This document shows, in pieces, positions 18,305 to 26,802 of a stretch of DNA of 64,000 nt. The position numbers and the translations under genes were made by a program. The first letter of the stretch is position 1; each line of letters begins with the position of its first letter. This DNA is from Agrobacterium arsenijevicii (GTDB taxonomy: Bacteria > Pseudomonadota > Alphaproteobacteria > Rhizobiales > Rhizobiaceae): contig JWIT01000017.1 in assembly GCA_000949895.1 (NCBI GenBank), forward strand, positions 1 through 64,000, read 5' to 3'. Under the pieces are notes generated by a model that saw only the letters and a program-made list of their open reading frames with translations, was not told the origin of the DNA and did not search any database.

Positions 18305-18544
18305 TTAGCGACCAGGAATGCCACCAAGAAACGAGAATTCCTGAGATTCCTCGATGTCGCAGGTTGCCTCAACAAGCGAACGGACTTGTGCCTCACGTTC
18401 GATCGGAACGACGACATCGACTGCATAGTCGGACTCACCGCCCAGGACGACAACGTCTGGAACGTCCGAAATCAAACTCACAATATCAGGCCGCGCACCG
18501 TCAAAAGGTCGCTTGACCGAGATGGTAAATTCGATGTTTTTCAC
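18305..18544 (-). CDS. small ferredoxin-like-fold protein next to a subtilase
   Basis: 79 residues from a GTG with AAGGA upstream. The predicted order is strand (IEFTISVKR), helix, strand, strand (YAVDVVVPI), helix, strand, a beta-alpha-beta-beta-alpha-beta layout like the I9 propeptide/inhibitor domain of subtilisins. It directly follows the subtilisin-like gene on the same strand (43 bases), which itself has no clear propeptide. A free-standing inhibitor or folding partner is therefore plausible, but this is inference from size, layout and neighbourhood. Confidence 0.55.
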   Translation of the reverse strand: MKNIEFTISVKRPFDGARPDIVSLISDVPDVVVLGGESDYAVDVVVPIEREAQVRSLVEATCDIEESQEFSFLGGIPGR

Positions 18545-18587
18545 ACGCGGTTCCTTTCATTAGGCTAGATATATAGCATCAAAGGGC

Positions 18588-19736
18588 TCAGTCCACAAAT
18601 TCTGGGAGTCGAGGGAGCCCGTAACCCTGTTGATTGTTTGGCAGGCCGAGATCTTCGCACAGGCTTTGAAAAAGCGCGCGGGCATGGCGGGAACGTATTT
18701 CGCCACGCGGCAGCGCCGCATATACCGGGTCGCCGGCCAAGGCAATCGCAAGCGTTGCGGTGCTTATTGGCGCTGCAAACGATGTCCCAAGCAAATCGAA
18801 TGGCCCCTTTCCGTTGACGGCGAAAATGATGCCGCATCCGGGAGCAACCGCCGAGATGTTTTGCCCCGATCCCGAGAAATTGCACCGGAAGAAGCGCTCA
18901 TCGTCGAACTCTATCTCGCTCCGGTTAACGAAAGCCTCGAACGCGGCATGGGATCCCGCCTCGGCGAAATCCGTTTTACCGATCGCGCCTATCGCGAGGC
19001 ATTCGTCGTGAGCGGCTGGATAGCGGATTTCGCCTTGGTTGCCGGAGGCGGCCAAAACGATCGCGCCGGCCTCAATGGCGTCCTTGATGGCCTTGTGAAC
19101 GGCCGCACTCGGTCGTTGCGCATCCCCCCAGCTGAGATTGATGATGTCAGCTTGATGATCTTGCGCAAGTGCCCTGATGGCACTCGCGGCGACACCGGGG
19201 CGGGCAGCGCCGTCGGGACCAATTGCGGAGGCGTGAATAACTGTGGCGCCGCGGCAGATGCCTGCGAAACCACGGCGCGATGCCGGCTCTGACACAAGCA
19301 CCGAGCAGACTTGCGCGCCATGAGCAAGCGGGTCGTGTTCGCTCGGATGGCTGCCGGGCGGCGAAATCATCTGTATCTGCGCCTTGAGGCCGACCGGCAT
19401 GAACGGTGTATCGACCACCCCGATCCGGATTCCGGCGCCGAGAGTCGGATCGATCGAAAGGTTCATGACGTCGTGCCACCACCCCTTTGGACCCGGTGGA
19501 AGCGGCGGGCAGTCGGCACGAAGCTCGCCCTCATGCTCCCCCAGCAATTCCATCAGTCCCCAAAAGCCGGAAACACGCGGCTGAATCATAACCGCCTTCG
19601 GCACATCATCGGGCAGAAGATCGATGATGAGCCGACCGCGCTCATCCGTGTCGCGCTCATGTGTCTGAGAGCCAAGGAAGTAACAGCGAGCAGGAATCCC
19701 TGATCCATTGCCGGTAACAGTCAATTTCAATTTCAT
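18588..19736 (-). CDS. S8-family (subtilisin-like) serine protease
   Basis: 382 residues. The catalytic triad is complete: Asp109 in VVDTPF, His139 in LAHGAQ and Ser319 in GTSFAAP, with the oxyanion Asn in ASGN at about 233. The first 95 residues are a strand-rich domain with no signal peptide, so it is likely cytoplasmic. It is divergent from the HNH-ATPase fusion across 241 bases and co-directional with the small 79-residue gene. Cytoplasmic proteases beside nuclease-ATPase modules are seen as effectors or regulators in several defence types; its role here is not established. Confidence 0.88.
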   Translation of the reverse strand: MKLKLTVTGNGSGIPARCYFLGSQTHERDTDERGRLIIDLLPDDVPKAVMIQPRVSGFWGLMELLGEHEGELRADCPPLPPGPKGWWHDVMNLSIDPTLGAGIRIGVVDTPFMPVGLKAQIQMISPPGSHPSEHDPLAHGAQVCSVLVSEPASRRGFAGICRGATVIHASAIGPDGAARPGVAASAIRALAQDHQADIINLSWGDAQRPSAAVHKAIKDAIEAGAIVLAASGNQGEIRYPAAHDECLAIGAIGKTDFAEAGSHAAFEAFVNRSEIEFDDERFFRCNFSGSGQNISAVAPGCGIIFAVNGKGPFDLLGTSFAAPISTATLAIALAGDPVYAALPRGEIRSRHARALFQSLCEDLGLPNNQQGYGLPRLPEFVD

Positions 19737-19977
19737 GAGTGTTCGACTTTGAGTGCGGTGGGTTTGCGTTGGTCAGATACGAATACCTGGAATAGAGCGG
19801 CAAGCGAAATAGAGAGCGTACAGACAAGGCGACCGTGTTGCCGCCTTCTTGTCAAGGCTGCAGAAATGCTCCCCCTCTGTCTGAGTTGGTTTTTCACAAA
19901 TATTAGTGATTGCAGAATGGACATTGCTCAACCCGGAGCTAAAATGCCCTGTCGATTCATGAAAGCGGGGGGGCGCC

Positions 19978-22020
19978 ATGATTTTCGTTGATCGGGACGG
20001 CGAGAAAAACCCGCTGAACGACGAGATTCTCGCCCATGCAGGGCGGGAGATCCAAAACCATTACAGTCTCGAGCCGACCATGCGCCGGCAAACCAAACTC
20101 GATCTTCAGGCCGAGTGGCATCACGTCCGCGAGGTGATCATCCAACCTCTCGCACGCCTGTTCAACAACAAATGCGCCTATTGTGAAACGCTCTTCAGCT
20201 CGTCGGATCGCATGGCAGTCGATCGGTTCCGTCCTTCGTCCGGTGCCTCCGATCTCACCGGCCGTGGCAGCGTGGATCACTATGGCTGGCTCTCGTTCGA
20301 ATGGCGCAACCTCTATCCTATCTGCTCGGGATGCAATCGCGCCAAGCGGTCGTTTTTCCCGGTCGACGGAGAACGTGCGCCTCTTCTCGCGACGATCGAC
20401 ATGATCGACCGTCAGGAGAAGGCGATGCTGCTCAATCCCTGCCGCGACGATCCTGAGGAGCATCTCGAATTCATCGAAGATGGGTCAGTGAGAGCTATCA
20501 CCAAGAAGGGCGAGATCACAATCAAGGTCTTCAATCTGAACCGCTCCCGTTTGCGCGAGCAGCGCCGTTCAGTCTACGCAGAAACGCTTTCTATCGTTCC
20601 CAATGCCCCGTCAGGGGATGATGAGGTCCCTTCAGATCAGCCGTTCGTGGCAGTGAGCCGGGCTGCCGCCGCGAGCTTGCGCAACCGCTTGAAGCCTCTT
20701 CAGTCATTTGCGGTCCCCGAGGAAAGTAGGAGTGCGGAAACGGTCATCGACGTCGACGAGGAAGCCTTTCGGCTCACAGCGCGCCCGCTTCAATCGATCT
20801 CGATCCGGAATTTCCGCATGCTCAGAGAGGTCGATCTGACGTTTCCAGAACCAAATAGCACGAACGCGCCGTGGCTGATGCTACTCGGAGAAAATGCGTC
20901 GGGCAAAAGCACTTTACTGCAGGCCATCGCGCTCGCGCTTGCCGGCGCGGAAGAAGCCTCACGGCTGACGAAGCCGAACCGGGTGCTTTCGTCGGGCGCG
21001 GCACACGGGCAGGTCAGCCTTCGGTTCTGGGATAACACCGCGCCTGTCGAGTTGCTTTACAGCAGGGGAGAAAAGCTCTTTGGTGGCGCCAAGCGCCCGT
21101 CGGCGATCGTCCTCGCATACGGCTCGCTTCGCTATCCGGACGCCCGGGCACGTGATGCGGCCACTTCGTCATCGCCACTGTTCGCAAGAGTTGCGCCCCT
21201 AGTGAAACAAGTCGCCAAACTCCCTTTTCACCGCACATGGCTTCGCGAGCTTCCGGACGAGCAGTTCGACGTTGTCGGTCGCGCCCTGAAGGAAATCTTG
21301 CCGATCCAGCAGGATGCTGTATTTACACGCAAAAATGGCCGATTGTTCTTCCGCAACAGCGATCATCTTGCCTCATTGAGCGAGATGTCCGCAGGTTATC
21401 AGTCAATTGTCGCCGTTTGCCTCGACATCATCCAGCTCCTATTCGAGCGATGGGAAACGCTACAAAGTGCCACTGCTGTGGTGATCATAGACGAGATTGA
21501 CGCTCATCTGCATCCACGCTGGAAAATGCGCATTGTCGAGAGCCTGCGCGCGGCCATGCCGCAGGTCCAGTTCATCGCAAGTACGCACGATCCGCTGGTC
21601 TTGCGTGGCCTGCGAAACGGCGAAGTCGCCCTCATGGAACGTGACGACAACAACGCGGTCATCGCCAACCGAAATCTTCCGCCGATTGAAGGCATGCAGG
21701 TCGATGATCTGCTGGTCTCTCGACATTTCGGACTCAGCAGCACAGTCGATCCGACGTCGGAAGCACTCTACAACGAGTATTATCATCTGCTATCGCTTCC
21801 GGCCGACGCTGCACGGGACCGGCGCATCAACGAACTCAGATCGCGTTTGGGCGATCGAGAGGCTTTCGGGCGCAATCGGCGGGAAAACCTTCTGCTCGCG
21901 CTTGCCGACGAGGCTCTGGCGGAAACGAAGCCGGTGACGAAGCAAGACCTGCAAGACACCACCCTCAGCCGACTGCGATCGCTTGCAGCAAGCCGAACCG
22001 CCATCAGGAGCAGAGGGTAG
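19978..22020 (+). CDS. HNH-like domain fused to ABC/SMC-type ATPase (PtuA/Septu-like)
   Basis: 680 residues, with a G-rich site just before the ATG. Residues 60-130 hold a zinc-type HNH scaffold (CAYC at 66-69, CSGC at 116-119), but the expected catalytic His in the (D/E)HxRP position is Arg (VDRFRP), so the nuclease may be dead. A second domain is an overcoming-lysogenisation-like ABC ATPase: Walker A GENASGKS near 305, a Ser/Gly signature in MSAGYQ, and Walker B VVIIDEIDAHLHP near 500 followed by STHDP. This order resembles Septu PtuA/PtuB fused in one chain. It ends 1 base before the HNH gene. Confidence 0.85.
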   Translation: MIFVDRDGEKNPLNDEILAHAGREIQNHYSLEPTMRRQTKLDLQAEWHHVREVIIQPLARLFNNKCAYCETLFSSSDRMAVDRFRPSSGASDLTGRGSVDHYGWLSFEWRNLYPICSGCNRAKRSFFPVDGERAPLLATIDMIDRQEKAMLLNPCRDDPEEHLEFIEDGSVRAITKKGEITIKVFNLNRSRLREQRRSVYAETLSIVPNAPSGDDEVPSDQPFVAVSRAAAASLRNRLKPLQSFAVPEESRSAETVIDVDEEAFRLTARPLQSISIRNFRMLREVDLTFPEPNSTNAPWLMLLGENASGKSTLLQAIALALAGAEEASRLTKPNRVLSSGAAHGQVSLRFWDNTAPVELLYSRGEKLFGGAKRPSAIVLAYGSLRYPDARARDAATSSSPLFARVAPLVKQVAKLPFHRTWLRELPDEQFDVVGRALKEILPIQQDAVFTRKNGRLFFRNSDHLASLSEMSAGYQSIVAVCLDIIQLLFERWETLQSATAVVIIDEIDAHLHPRWKMRIVESLRAAMPQVQFIASTHDPLVLRGLRNGEVALMERDDNNAVIANRNLPPIEGMQVDDLLVSRHFGLSSTVDPTSEALYNEYYHLLSLPADAARDRRINELRSRLGDREAFGRNRRENLLLALADEALAETKPVTKQDLQDTTLSRLRSLAASRTAIRSRG

Positions 22021-22021
22021 G

Positions 22022-22879
22022 ATGCGCGCGATCGTGCGACCGGCGTTGGCACCTGCCGGATTGGGGAAACTTGTCCGCGGAAAAACCGAACTTGAGCGGG
22101 CGCGCAGGCATTTCGGCGATAACAGGAAGGTCGATGGTTTCACCTTCAGCGCCTATTCCGATGCTAGCGTCAAACAGGCATTGAGCGATCTTTTCGACGG
22201 AATGTGCGCCTATTGCGAAAGCTACTACGATGCGACGCAGACACAGGACGTCGAGCACTACCGGCCGAAGGGCCGGATCGATAACGGAGTGACCAAACTC
22301 AGGCCCGGCTACTGGTGGCTGGCAGCCCATTGGGGCAACCTCGTTCCTTCCTGCATCCTCTGCAATCGCGAGACGAACCAGATTCTCTTCGATGGAAGCA
22401 TATTGAAGACGGGCAAGGGAGATCGCTTCCCGCTCCTCAACGAAGCCGAGCGCGCGACGACGGAAGGTGGAGAGGCTGCGGAAACGCCTCTTCTGATCGA
22501 CCCCTGCTCCGACGATCCTGGCGACTATCTCTGCTACGTGGTTCGGGACGGAAAGTGTATCATCGTTCCGAAGGTCGACGACGCAGAGGACCTGCGCTAC
22601 AGCCGGGCGCGTGCCTCGATCGATATCTATGGTCTCAATCGAGGTCCCCTCGTTCGCGACAGAACGCGCTACATGAAAAGGATCAACTACGCGTTACGGC
22701 AGTTGGAGCGGCAGGTGCTCTTGCTGGACGCTGCGGGACCGGAGACGACACCGGACATTGAGGCAGAAATTGCCGAGAGCCTGGAGTTCCTCGATGCACA
22801 TGCCGACGGCAAGGATCGTTTTTCCGCGATGACCCGCTGGCTTGTCCAGCCGGTCTATGAGCGGCTCGGTATCGGCTGA
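22022..22879 (+). CDS. HNH endonuclease (PtuB-like)
   Basis: 285 residues from the ATG at 22022, immediately after the ATPase stop. CAYC at 62-65, then VEHYRP with the catalytic His79, and a downstream NLVPSCILCNR giving the second Cys pair and Asn: an intact Cys4-zinc HNH nuclease of the Septu PtuB/retron-accessory type. The rest is helical. With the upstream HNH-ATPase it forms a coupled operon in which the standalone gene seems to supply the working active site. Predicted to cut DNA on activation by the ATPase. Confidence 0.87.
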   Translation: MRAIVRPALAPAGLGKLVRGKTELERARRHFGDNRKVDGFTFSAYSDASVKQALSDLFDGMCAYCESYYDATQTQDVEHYRPKGRIDNGVTKLRPGYWWLAAHWGNLVPSCILCNRETNQILFDGSILKTGKGDRFPLLNEAERATTEGGEAAETPLLIDPCSDDPGDYLCYVVRDGKCIIVPKVDDAEDLRYSRARASIDIYGLNRGPLVRDRTRYMKRINYALRQLERQVLLLDAAGPETTPDIEAEIAESLEFLDAHADGKDRFSAMTRWLVQPVYERLGIG

Positions 22880-23153
22880 GCCCAGTTGTTCCCACGCAGG
22901 AGAACCAGCTGTCGCCGTTCGGGTCGATGCGCGAAGCCTGCGCCGGATCTCTTCGTTCGATCGTTTCAGTGACTTGCCTGCCATGCTTGACGACGTATGG
23001 CAGACCGTCGCCGCAGAAAGCGTTCATAACCAACGGAGAAATCGCTACCAAGAGCGTCCAAAAGAAGCCTCTTGGTTTCAATATATTTGAACGGATGTGA
23101 ACCCACGACCCGCTCATTAAAACCCAACCGCTTGGGATGATTGATTATCTTCG

Positions 23154-23417
23154 TCAGCAATTATCCTGGCGTCTAATAGGGAACATATCTTCGCCACGGT
23201 GATGAAGGCGAGTATGATGCAACCGGCACAGCCAACGTACTTTTAGGGGTTCGTCGTATCGATCGTGATGAGCATCGACCGCTTCAATACCACAGACCTC
23301 ACATGTTTGCCTTTCCAGATCACCTGCATTAACCGCCCGCTGCACGGCAAGGTGTGCATTATATTTGGCCGGATTGGCTCGGCGCCAATTAGCCTGGCGG
23401 GTATCCGTTTTCAACAT
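23154..23417 (-). CDS. small HNH-like zinc protein
   Basis: 87 residues with AAGGA before the ATG. The sequence has CEVCG, then DAHHDRY, then WLCRLHH with a final HH pair: a compact zinc/HNH fold common among phage and plasmid small proteins. The missing Asn in the second part makes nuclease activity uncertain; it may be a nucleic-acid-binding zinc protein. It is 20 bases downstream of the TIR gene on the same strand and likely co-transcribed with it. Confidence 0.7.
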   Translation of the reverse strand: MLKTDTRQANWRRANPAKYNAHLAVQRAVNAGDLERQTCEVCGIEAVDAHHDRYDEPLKVRWLCRLHHTRLHHRGEDMFPIRRQDNC

Positions 23418-23437
23418 CGGCGCATCCTTAAATAAAT

Positions 23438-24145
23438 CTAGCTCGCAACAAGCTCAGCGAGCTTGTCTGCCACAACGGTCAAAGTATCGTCTTCGGTGCT
23501 CAAGCCGCTTCGCGAGGCCAGCAGGGGGCTGACGTTGCGGAGAGCTTCGTACGTTGTGTCATGGACGATCGGTATGAGCTGTTCAGTTGCCAATAGTGCA
23601 GAGAGCTCTTTGTCGGCAACACCTGCTGCTGGAAGACGGCGCAGCAATGCGGGCGTGACAAGCACGATCCCGACACGGGACTTTGCCAATCCCTTGTCGA
23701 TTTCGCGAAGCAACGACGTACCGAGGGCAACGTCCTTTTCGCTGAACCACACCGTTACGCCACGCGCTTCGAGCAGATCGTGCAGCACCTTTGCATCCCC
23801 CTGCCGGTCATCCCAAGCATGACACAGGAATACATCCCGGAGATCCGGTAGTTCCGCTCGTTTTTCGACAGTCTGGCGGATTGGCGTGAGGGCACGCACT
23901 TCAGTAGGTGTGTATAATACGGACGAACCGGCTTTGGACCATTTTGCCCGTACCCTACTAGACCCACCGCCAGTGGTTCCTGACGGGGAGCGATAAGACG
24001 GTGAAATAGAGGATGCCCCATAACCGCTATTGTAGCTGCTATAACTGCTGTAGCCACTATAACGGCTGCGGCCACGACATGCCGGGCAATTTGCTGCCGC
24101 ACTTGCCGAGCGATGCCCCTCTCTAGGTGCTGTACATTGAACCAT
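23438..24145 (-). CDS. TIR-domain protein with zinc motif and low-complexity linker
   Basis: 235 residues. The C-terminal 130 form a TIR domain: DVFLCHAW near 104-111, the VWFSEKD region, SRVGIVLVTP, and a Glu180 in the ADKEL position of the catalytic Glu in NAD-cleaving TIRs. The N-terminus has Cys4, His11, Cys20 and Cys23, a possible zinc site, then a Ser/Tyr/Gly-rich stretch (about residues 25-60) of prion-like composition. TIR domains cleave NAD+ or make cADPR-type signals in defence; neighbours are the small repeat peptide and the WYL regulator. Confidence 0.83.
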   Translation of the reverse strand: MVQCTAPREGHRSASAAANCPACRGRSRYSGYSSYSSYNSGYGASSISPSYRSPSGTTGGGSSRVRAKWSKAGSSVLYTPTEVRALTPIRQTVEKRAELPDLRDVFLCHAWDDRQGDAKVLHDLLEARGVTVWFSEKDVALGTSLLREIDKGLAKSRVGIVLVTPALLRRLPAAGVADKELSALLATEQLIPIVHDTTYEALRNVSPLLASRSGLSTEDDTLTVVADKLAELVAS

Positions 24146-24178
24146 CAGAATTACTTTCTCTTAAAAGGGATGCTGCGT

Positions 24179-24394
24179 TCAGCTGTCCTTGATCGTTGTG
24201 CGCGGGTGTGACTTGCCGTATTTGGTCGTCACGAACCGACCAGAAATGGCACTCCTATATGCACCCCCGGTGCTCCCCCCGCCCTTGGCTTCTCGAACCG
24301 TCGTTCGCGGGGATGCGTGTCCATGTTTGGCAGTTAAAAACCGCCCACTGATTGCACTGCGAAAATTGCTTCCGCTTGCCTTACCTTTCGACAT
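24179..24394 (-). CDS. small basic protein with two RSAISGRF repeats
   Basis: 71 residues from the ATG at 24394, preceded by GGAG; a longer frame to 24415 has no site. It contains two near-identical units of about 21 residues: RSAISGRFLT at about 12 and RSAISGRFVT at about 47, each followed by K-x-G and PRTT. Highly basic, no Cys, no membrane segment. It lies 33 bases upstream of the TIR gene on the same strand. Small proteins with this repeat occur beside defence genes, but no role is known to me; nucleic-acid binding or acting as a sensed cofactor is speculative. Confidence 0.65.
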   Translation of the reverse strand: MSKGKASGSNFRSAISGRFLTAKHGHASPRTTVREAKGGGSTGGAYRSAISGRFVTTKYGKSHPRTTIKDS

Positions 24395-24528
24395 TATTTT
24401 CTCCTCATCGAACACCCCTGGGAATCGGGCTGTTCCGACAATACATCGATGAGGGTGTCAAAAGCTGACATACTCCGACCCGGAATAAATAAGATCGGCC
24501 GGCGTTTACGTTTTGCGTTAGAAATCCG

Positions 24529-25512
24529 TTATGGAAAGGCCTCGAAGTCGCTTCTGCGGTGATGTTCAACCATTCTGCGCAGCCCCGCCGGAGCAATTAC
24601 CTCGACCGCATCTCCCCATGAATAAAGATGCCACACCATTTCCAGCCAGCCCGCCGCACGAAATCGGACAATAAGGCTACCGTCCTCCTCCTCTTCAACG
24701 GTCTGTTTCGGATGAAAGCAGAACTCAGCCGCCCTCGCTGCGGCCTGCGGAGCGAAACGCCAGATGACGTCGTCATATTGCTTGGGGTTCTGATAGACGC
24801 CAAACGACTGTGCCGCGTACTCCTCCAGCGAAAAGCCAGGCAAGAGGCTGAAGCTCTCATCTAAGGTATGCGCGCTTAGTATCCGGTCCATACGGAAATT
24901 CCGCATATCGTCGCCGCGAGCGGGCTGACGCGCCACGAGATAAGTTCGATGCCCTAGCAATAGACCGTGGGGCTCGACGATCCGTTCTGGCGCGTCCGCG
25001 GTTCCGTAGCGTAGCCGTAGCCTGAACGGACCGCGCAGCCCCTCTATCACCGCATCTAAGACAGTGGGCACCATGTTAACACGCGGTCCTGGGCGTGTGA
25101 CCGATCCCATAGCCAACAGAACCGCTTCGACATCGGCTTCTGTGCGCAAAGCGTCTTTGGGTGTCAGCCGCGCCAACAATCCGTCGCGCAAATCTTCAAG
25201 TGCAGCAGCGTGGCGCAACCGGCCATCGACCCTCGCCGCCCGGTTCGCGATCTCCAAAGCCTCAATTGCCGTTTCTTGACGGATTTGGAGACGGTTGAGC
25301 ATCGGGTCAGCGACACGCCAACGCCGTCGACGGTCCGGGCCATCGATCGCCTCGACATTGGTGAATAACGACTCCAGCGCATCAGTCATACGTTGCGCTG
25401 TTCGATGCGAGACGGTGAACTGCTCGCAGATTTCATCAAGGCTGATCCCAGTACGCCGCGTGCCTGCCAGCCGCGCCAACCTGATCAGGTCCTGAGACTT
25501 GGAGAACGACAT
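24529..25512 (-). CDS. WYL-domain transcription regulator
   Basis: 327 residues from the ATG at 25512, with AGGA 6-7 bases upstream. An N-terminal winged helix (residues about 5-60, with SLDEICEQFTVSHRTAQRM) precedes a WYL domain (residues about 130-225, with PHGLLLGHRTYLVA and FRMDRIL) and a C-terminal WCX part. WYL regulators bind nucleic-acid ligands and commonly control phage-defence or DNA-repair genes. It sits between the kinase gene and the TIR block, same strand, and may regulate either or the whole string. Confidence 0.85.
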   Translation of the reverse strand: MSFSKSQDLIRLARLAGTRRTGISLDEICEQFTVSHRTAQRMTDALESLFTNVEAIDGPDRRRRWRVADPMLNRLQIRQETAIEALEIANRAARVDGRLRHAAALEDLRDGLLARLTPKDALRTEADVEAVLLAMGSVTRPGPRVNMVPTVLDAVIEGLRGPFRLRLRYGTADAPERIVEPHGLLLGHRTYLVARQPARGDDMRNFRMDRILSAHTLDESFSLLPGFSLEEYAAQSFGVYQNPKQYDDVIWRFAPQAAARAAEFCFHPKQTVEEEEDGSLIVRFRAAGWLEMVWHLYSWGDAVEVIAPAGLRRMVEHHRRSDFEAFP

Positions 25513-25630
25513 GAAAAATCCTGGGCCGCTGACTATGTCGGATATTGACACCCACATACGCTATGGATGAATTTTCAATCTGTCGAGATGGAATTCTTTC
25601 GCGGATTGCGTCAGAGGGAGGCTGTGCGAA

Positions 25631-26215
25631 CTATTGAAGCGCACGCCCAAGACTCGTCAATATCTTCTTATGAACTACTTCCAGCATTTTCCCTGAATTA
25701 GAAGACGTGAGGGCGAGCGGAGTGAGTCCGCTAGCCTGTGCGATAGCGGCAATTTGCTCCCCAGCGGCGACCCGAAATGCGTGATTTTCATCACGTCCTT
25801 CGCCCAGACCAACGCTTTCATCAAGTTCAGTCAAAATAACGATATCGTAATCAATTGCACAGGCTTCCGCGATCCTGCGCAACCCATCAATTTTAGGCTC
25901 TGGCAAAGCCCTACCGGATATCTGCAATGCTGCGTAAAGATATCCGAGCGCGTCGAAAACCGGCCGATCTACTAGTATAACGTCGCTCGTCAAAGTAGCT
26001 TCCGCTTCCTGTCTCATACCCTCTGCCATAATCCAAAGCGTGCTTTCGAAATTGTGTTGGGTCAAAATCGGAAAACCACGAGCCCTGGCGGCAGTTGCAA
26101 GGTCTCCGATCCGACCCACGCGTACACCGTCGTTTGTCAGGCGCACATTCAACGCATCAAGAAATGTCGACTTCCCTGTCGAATGCGTGCCGGCCAATCC
26201 AACCTTTACCGTCAT
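25631..26215 (-). CDS. P-loop kinase-like ATPase (NadR/AAA_28 type)
   Basis: 194 residues. Walker A GTHSTGKS at about 9-16, a switch-like DRPVFD near 83, and a LID-like Asp/Glu pattern, as in NadR-type ribosylnicotinamide or nucleotide kinases. It is coupled to the exonuclease gene by an ATGA overlap, and through that to the radical SAM gene, so the three gene products probably act together. The substrate is unknown; phosphorylation of a nucleoside or NAD-like product is only inference. Confidence 0.72.
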   Translation of the reverse strand: MTVKVGLAGTHSTGKSTFLDALNVRLTNDGVRVGRIGDLATAARARGFPILTQHNFESTLWIMAEGMRQEAEATLTSDVILVDRPVFDALGYLYAALQISGRALPEPKIDGLRRIAEACAIDYDIVILTELDESVGLGEGRDENHAFRVAAGEQIAAIAQASGLTPLALTSSNSGKMLEVVHKKILTSLGRALQ

Positions 26216-26802
26216 AAAAAGCTCTCCTGAGCAATGAAAAGAATGTCGGCCTCCCTTACCCGCGACGCGCGTGCGCCAGGATCAAAGGGCGTGAGGAGTT
26301 TGTTGAAAACGAGCGCAGTCAACGCGACATCGAATTGCGCCGAGTGGTGCTTCAGACCCGTCTGACGCTCTGCGGTCGAAGTCAAGTTTAGAGCGACACC
26401 CAGCTTCTCAAGGCTGTAAGATTCCAACCCCGGCCGCAATGCGCGGGCAAGCTTCAACGTATCTATTGCCGCGGATGGCTTCCAGTCGGTGATCGACCGT
26501 TTGATAATGTCGAGTTCGACGCGGACGTTGTGCCCGACAATCACGGCCTGATCGGTCCATCTGAGAATGTCGTCCGCAATGTCGTCGATAATTGGTGCTT
26601 CTGCTACATCTGCGTCAGTTATGCCGTGGATACGGGTCGCCATCGGGCTGATGGGTTCCTGTGGTTTAAGTAACCAGTGGAAGGCACGCCCGCTCGGCTC
26701 AAGGTCAACCAGCTCCAGCAAAGCGAGTTCGACGATTTCAGCCGGGGTGGCACCGTTACCTTCGACATCAATGACCCAAACTTTTTCCCAGTTCATTTCC
26801 AT
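26212..26802 (-). CDS. DEDD (DnaQ-like) 3'-5' exonuclease
   Basis: 196 residues. The RNase T/DnaQ signature is present: DVEGNG with Asp12 and Glu14, then GHNVRVELD, and HHSAQFDVALT near the C-terminus supplying the His and last Asp. It overlaps the radical SAM stop by 10 bases (an internal ATG at 26796 would make an ATGA junction) and the kinase start by 4. Cellular role: trims single-stranded nucleic acid or hydrolyses a modified dinucleotide. Together with radical SAM and kinase genes it suggests nucleotide or small-RNA processing. Confidence 0.82.
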   Translation of the reverse strand: MEMNWEKVWVIDVEGNGATPAEIVELALLELVDLEPSGRAFHWLLKPQEPISPMATRIHGITDADVAEAPIIDDIADDILRWTDQAVIVGHNVRVELDIIKRSITDWKPSAAIDTLKLARALRPGLESYSLEKLGVALNLTSTAERQTGLKHHSAQFDVALTALVFNKLLTPFDPGARASRVREADILFIAQESFL

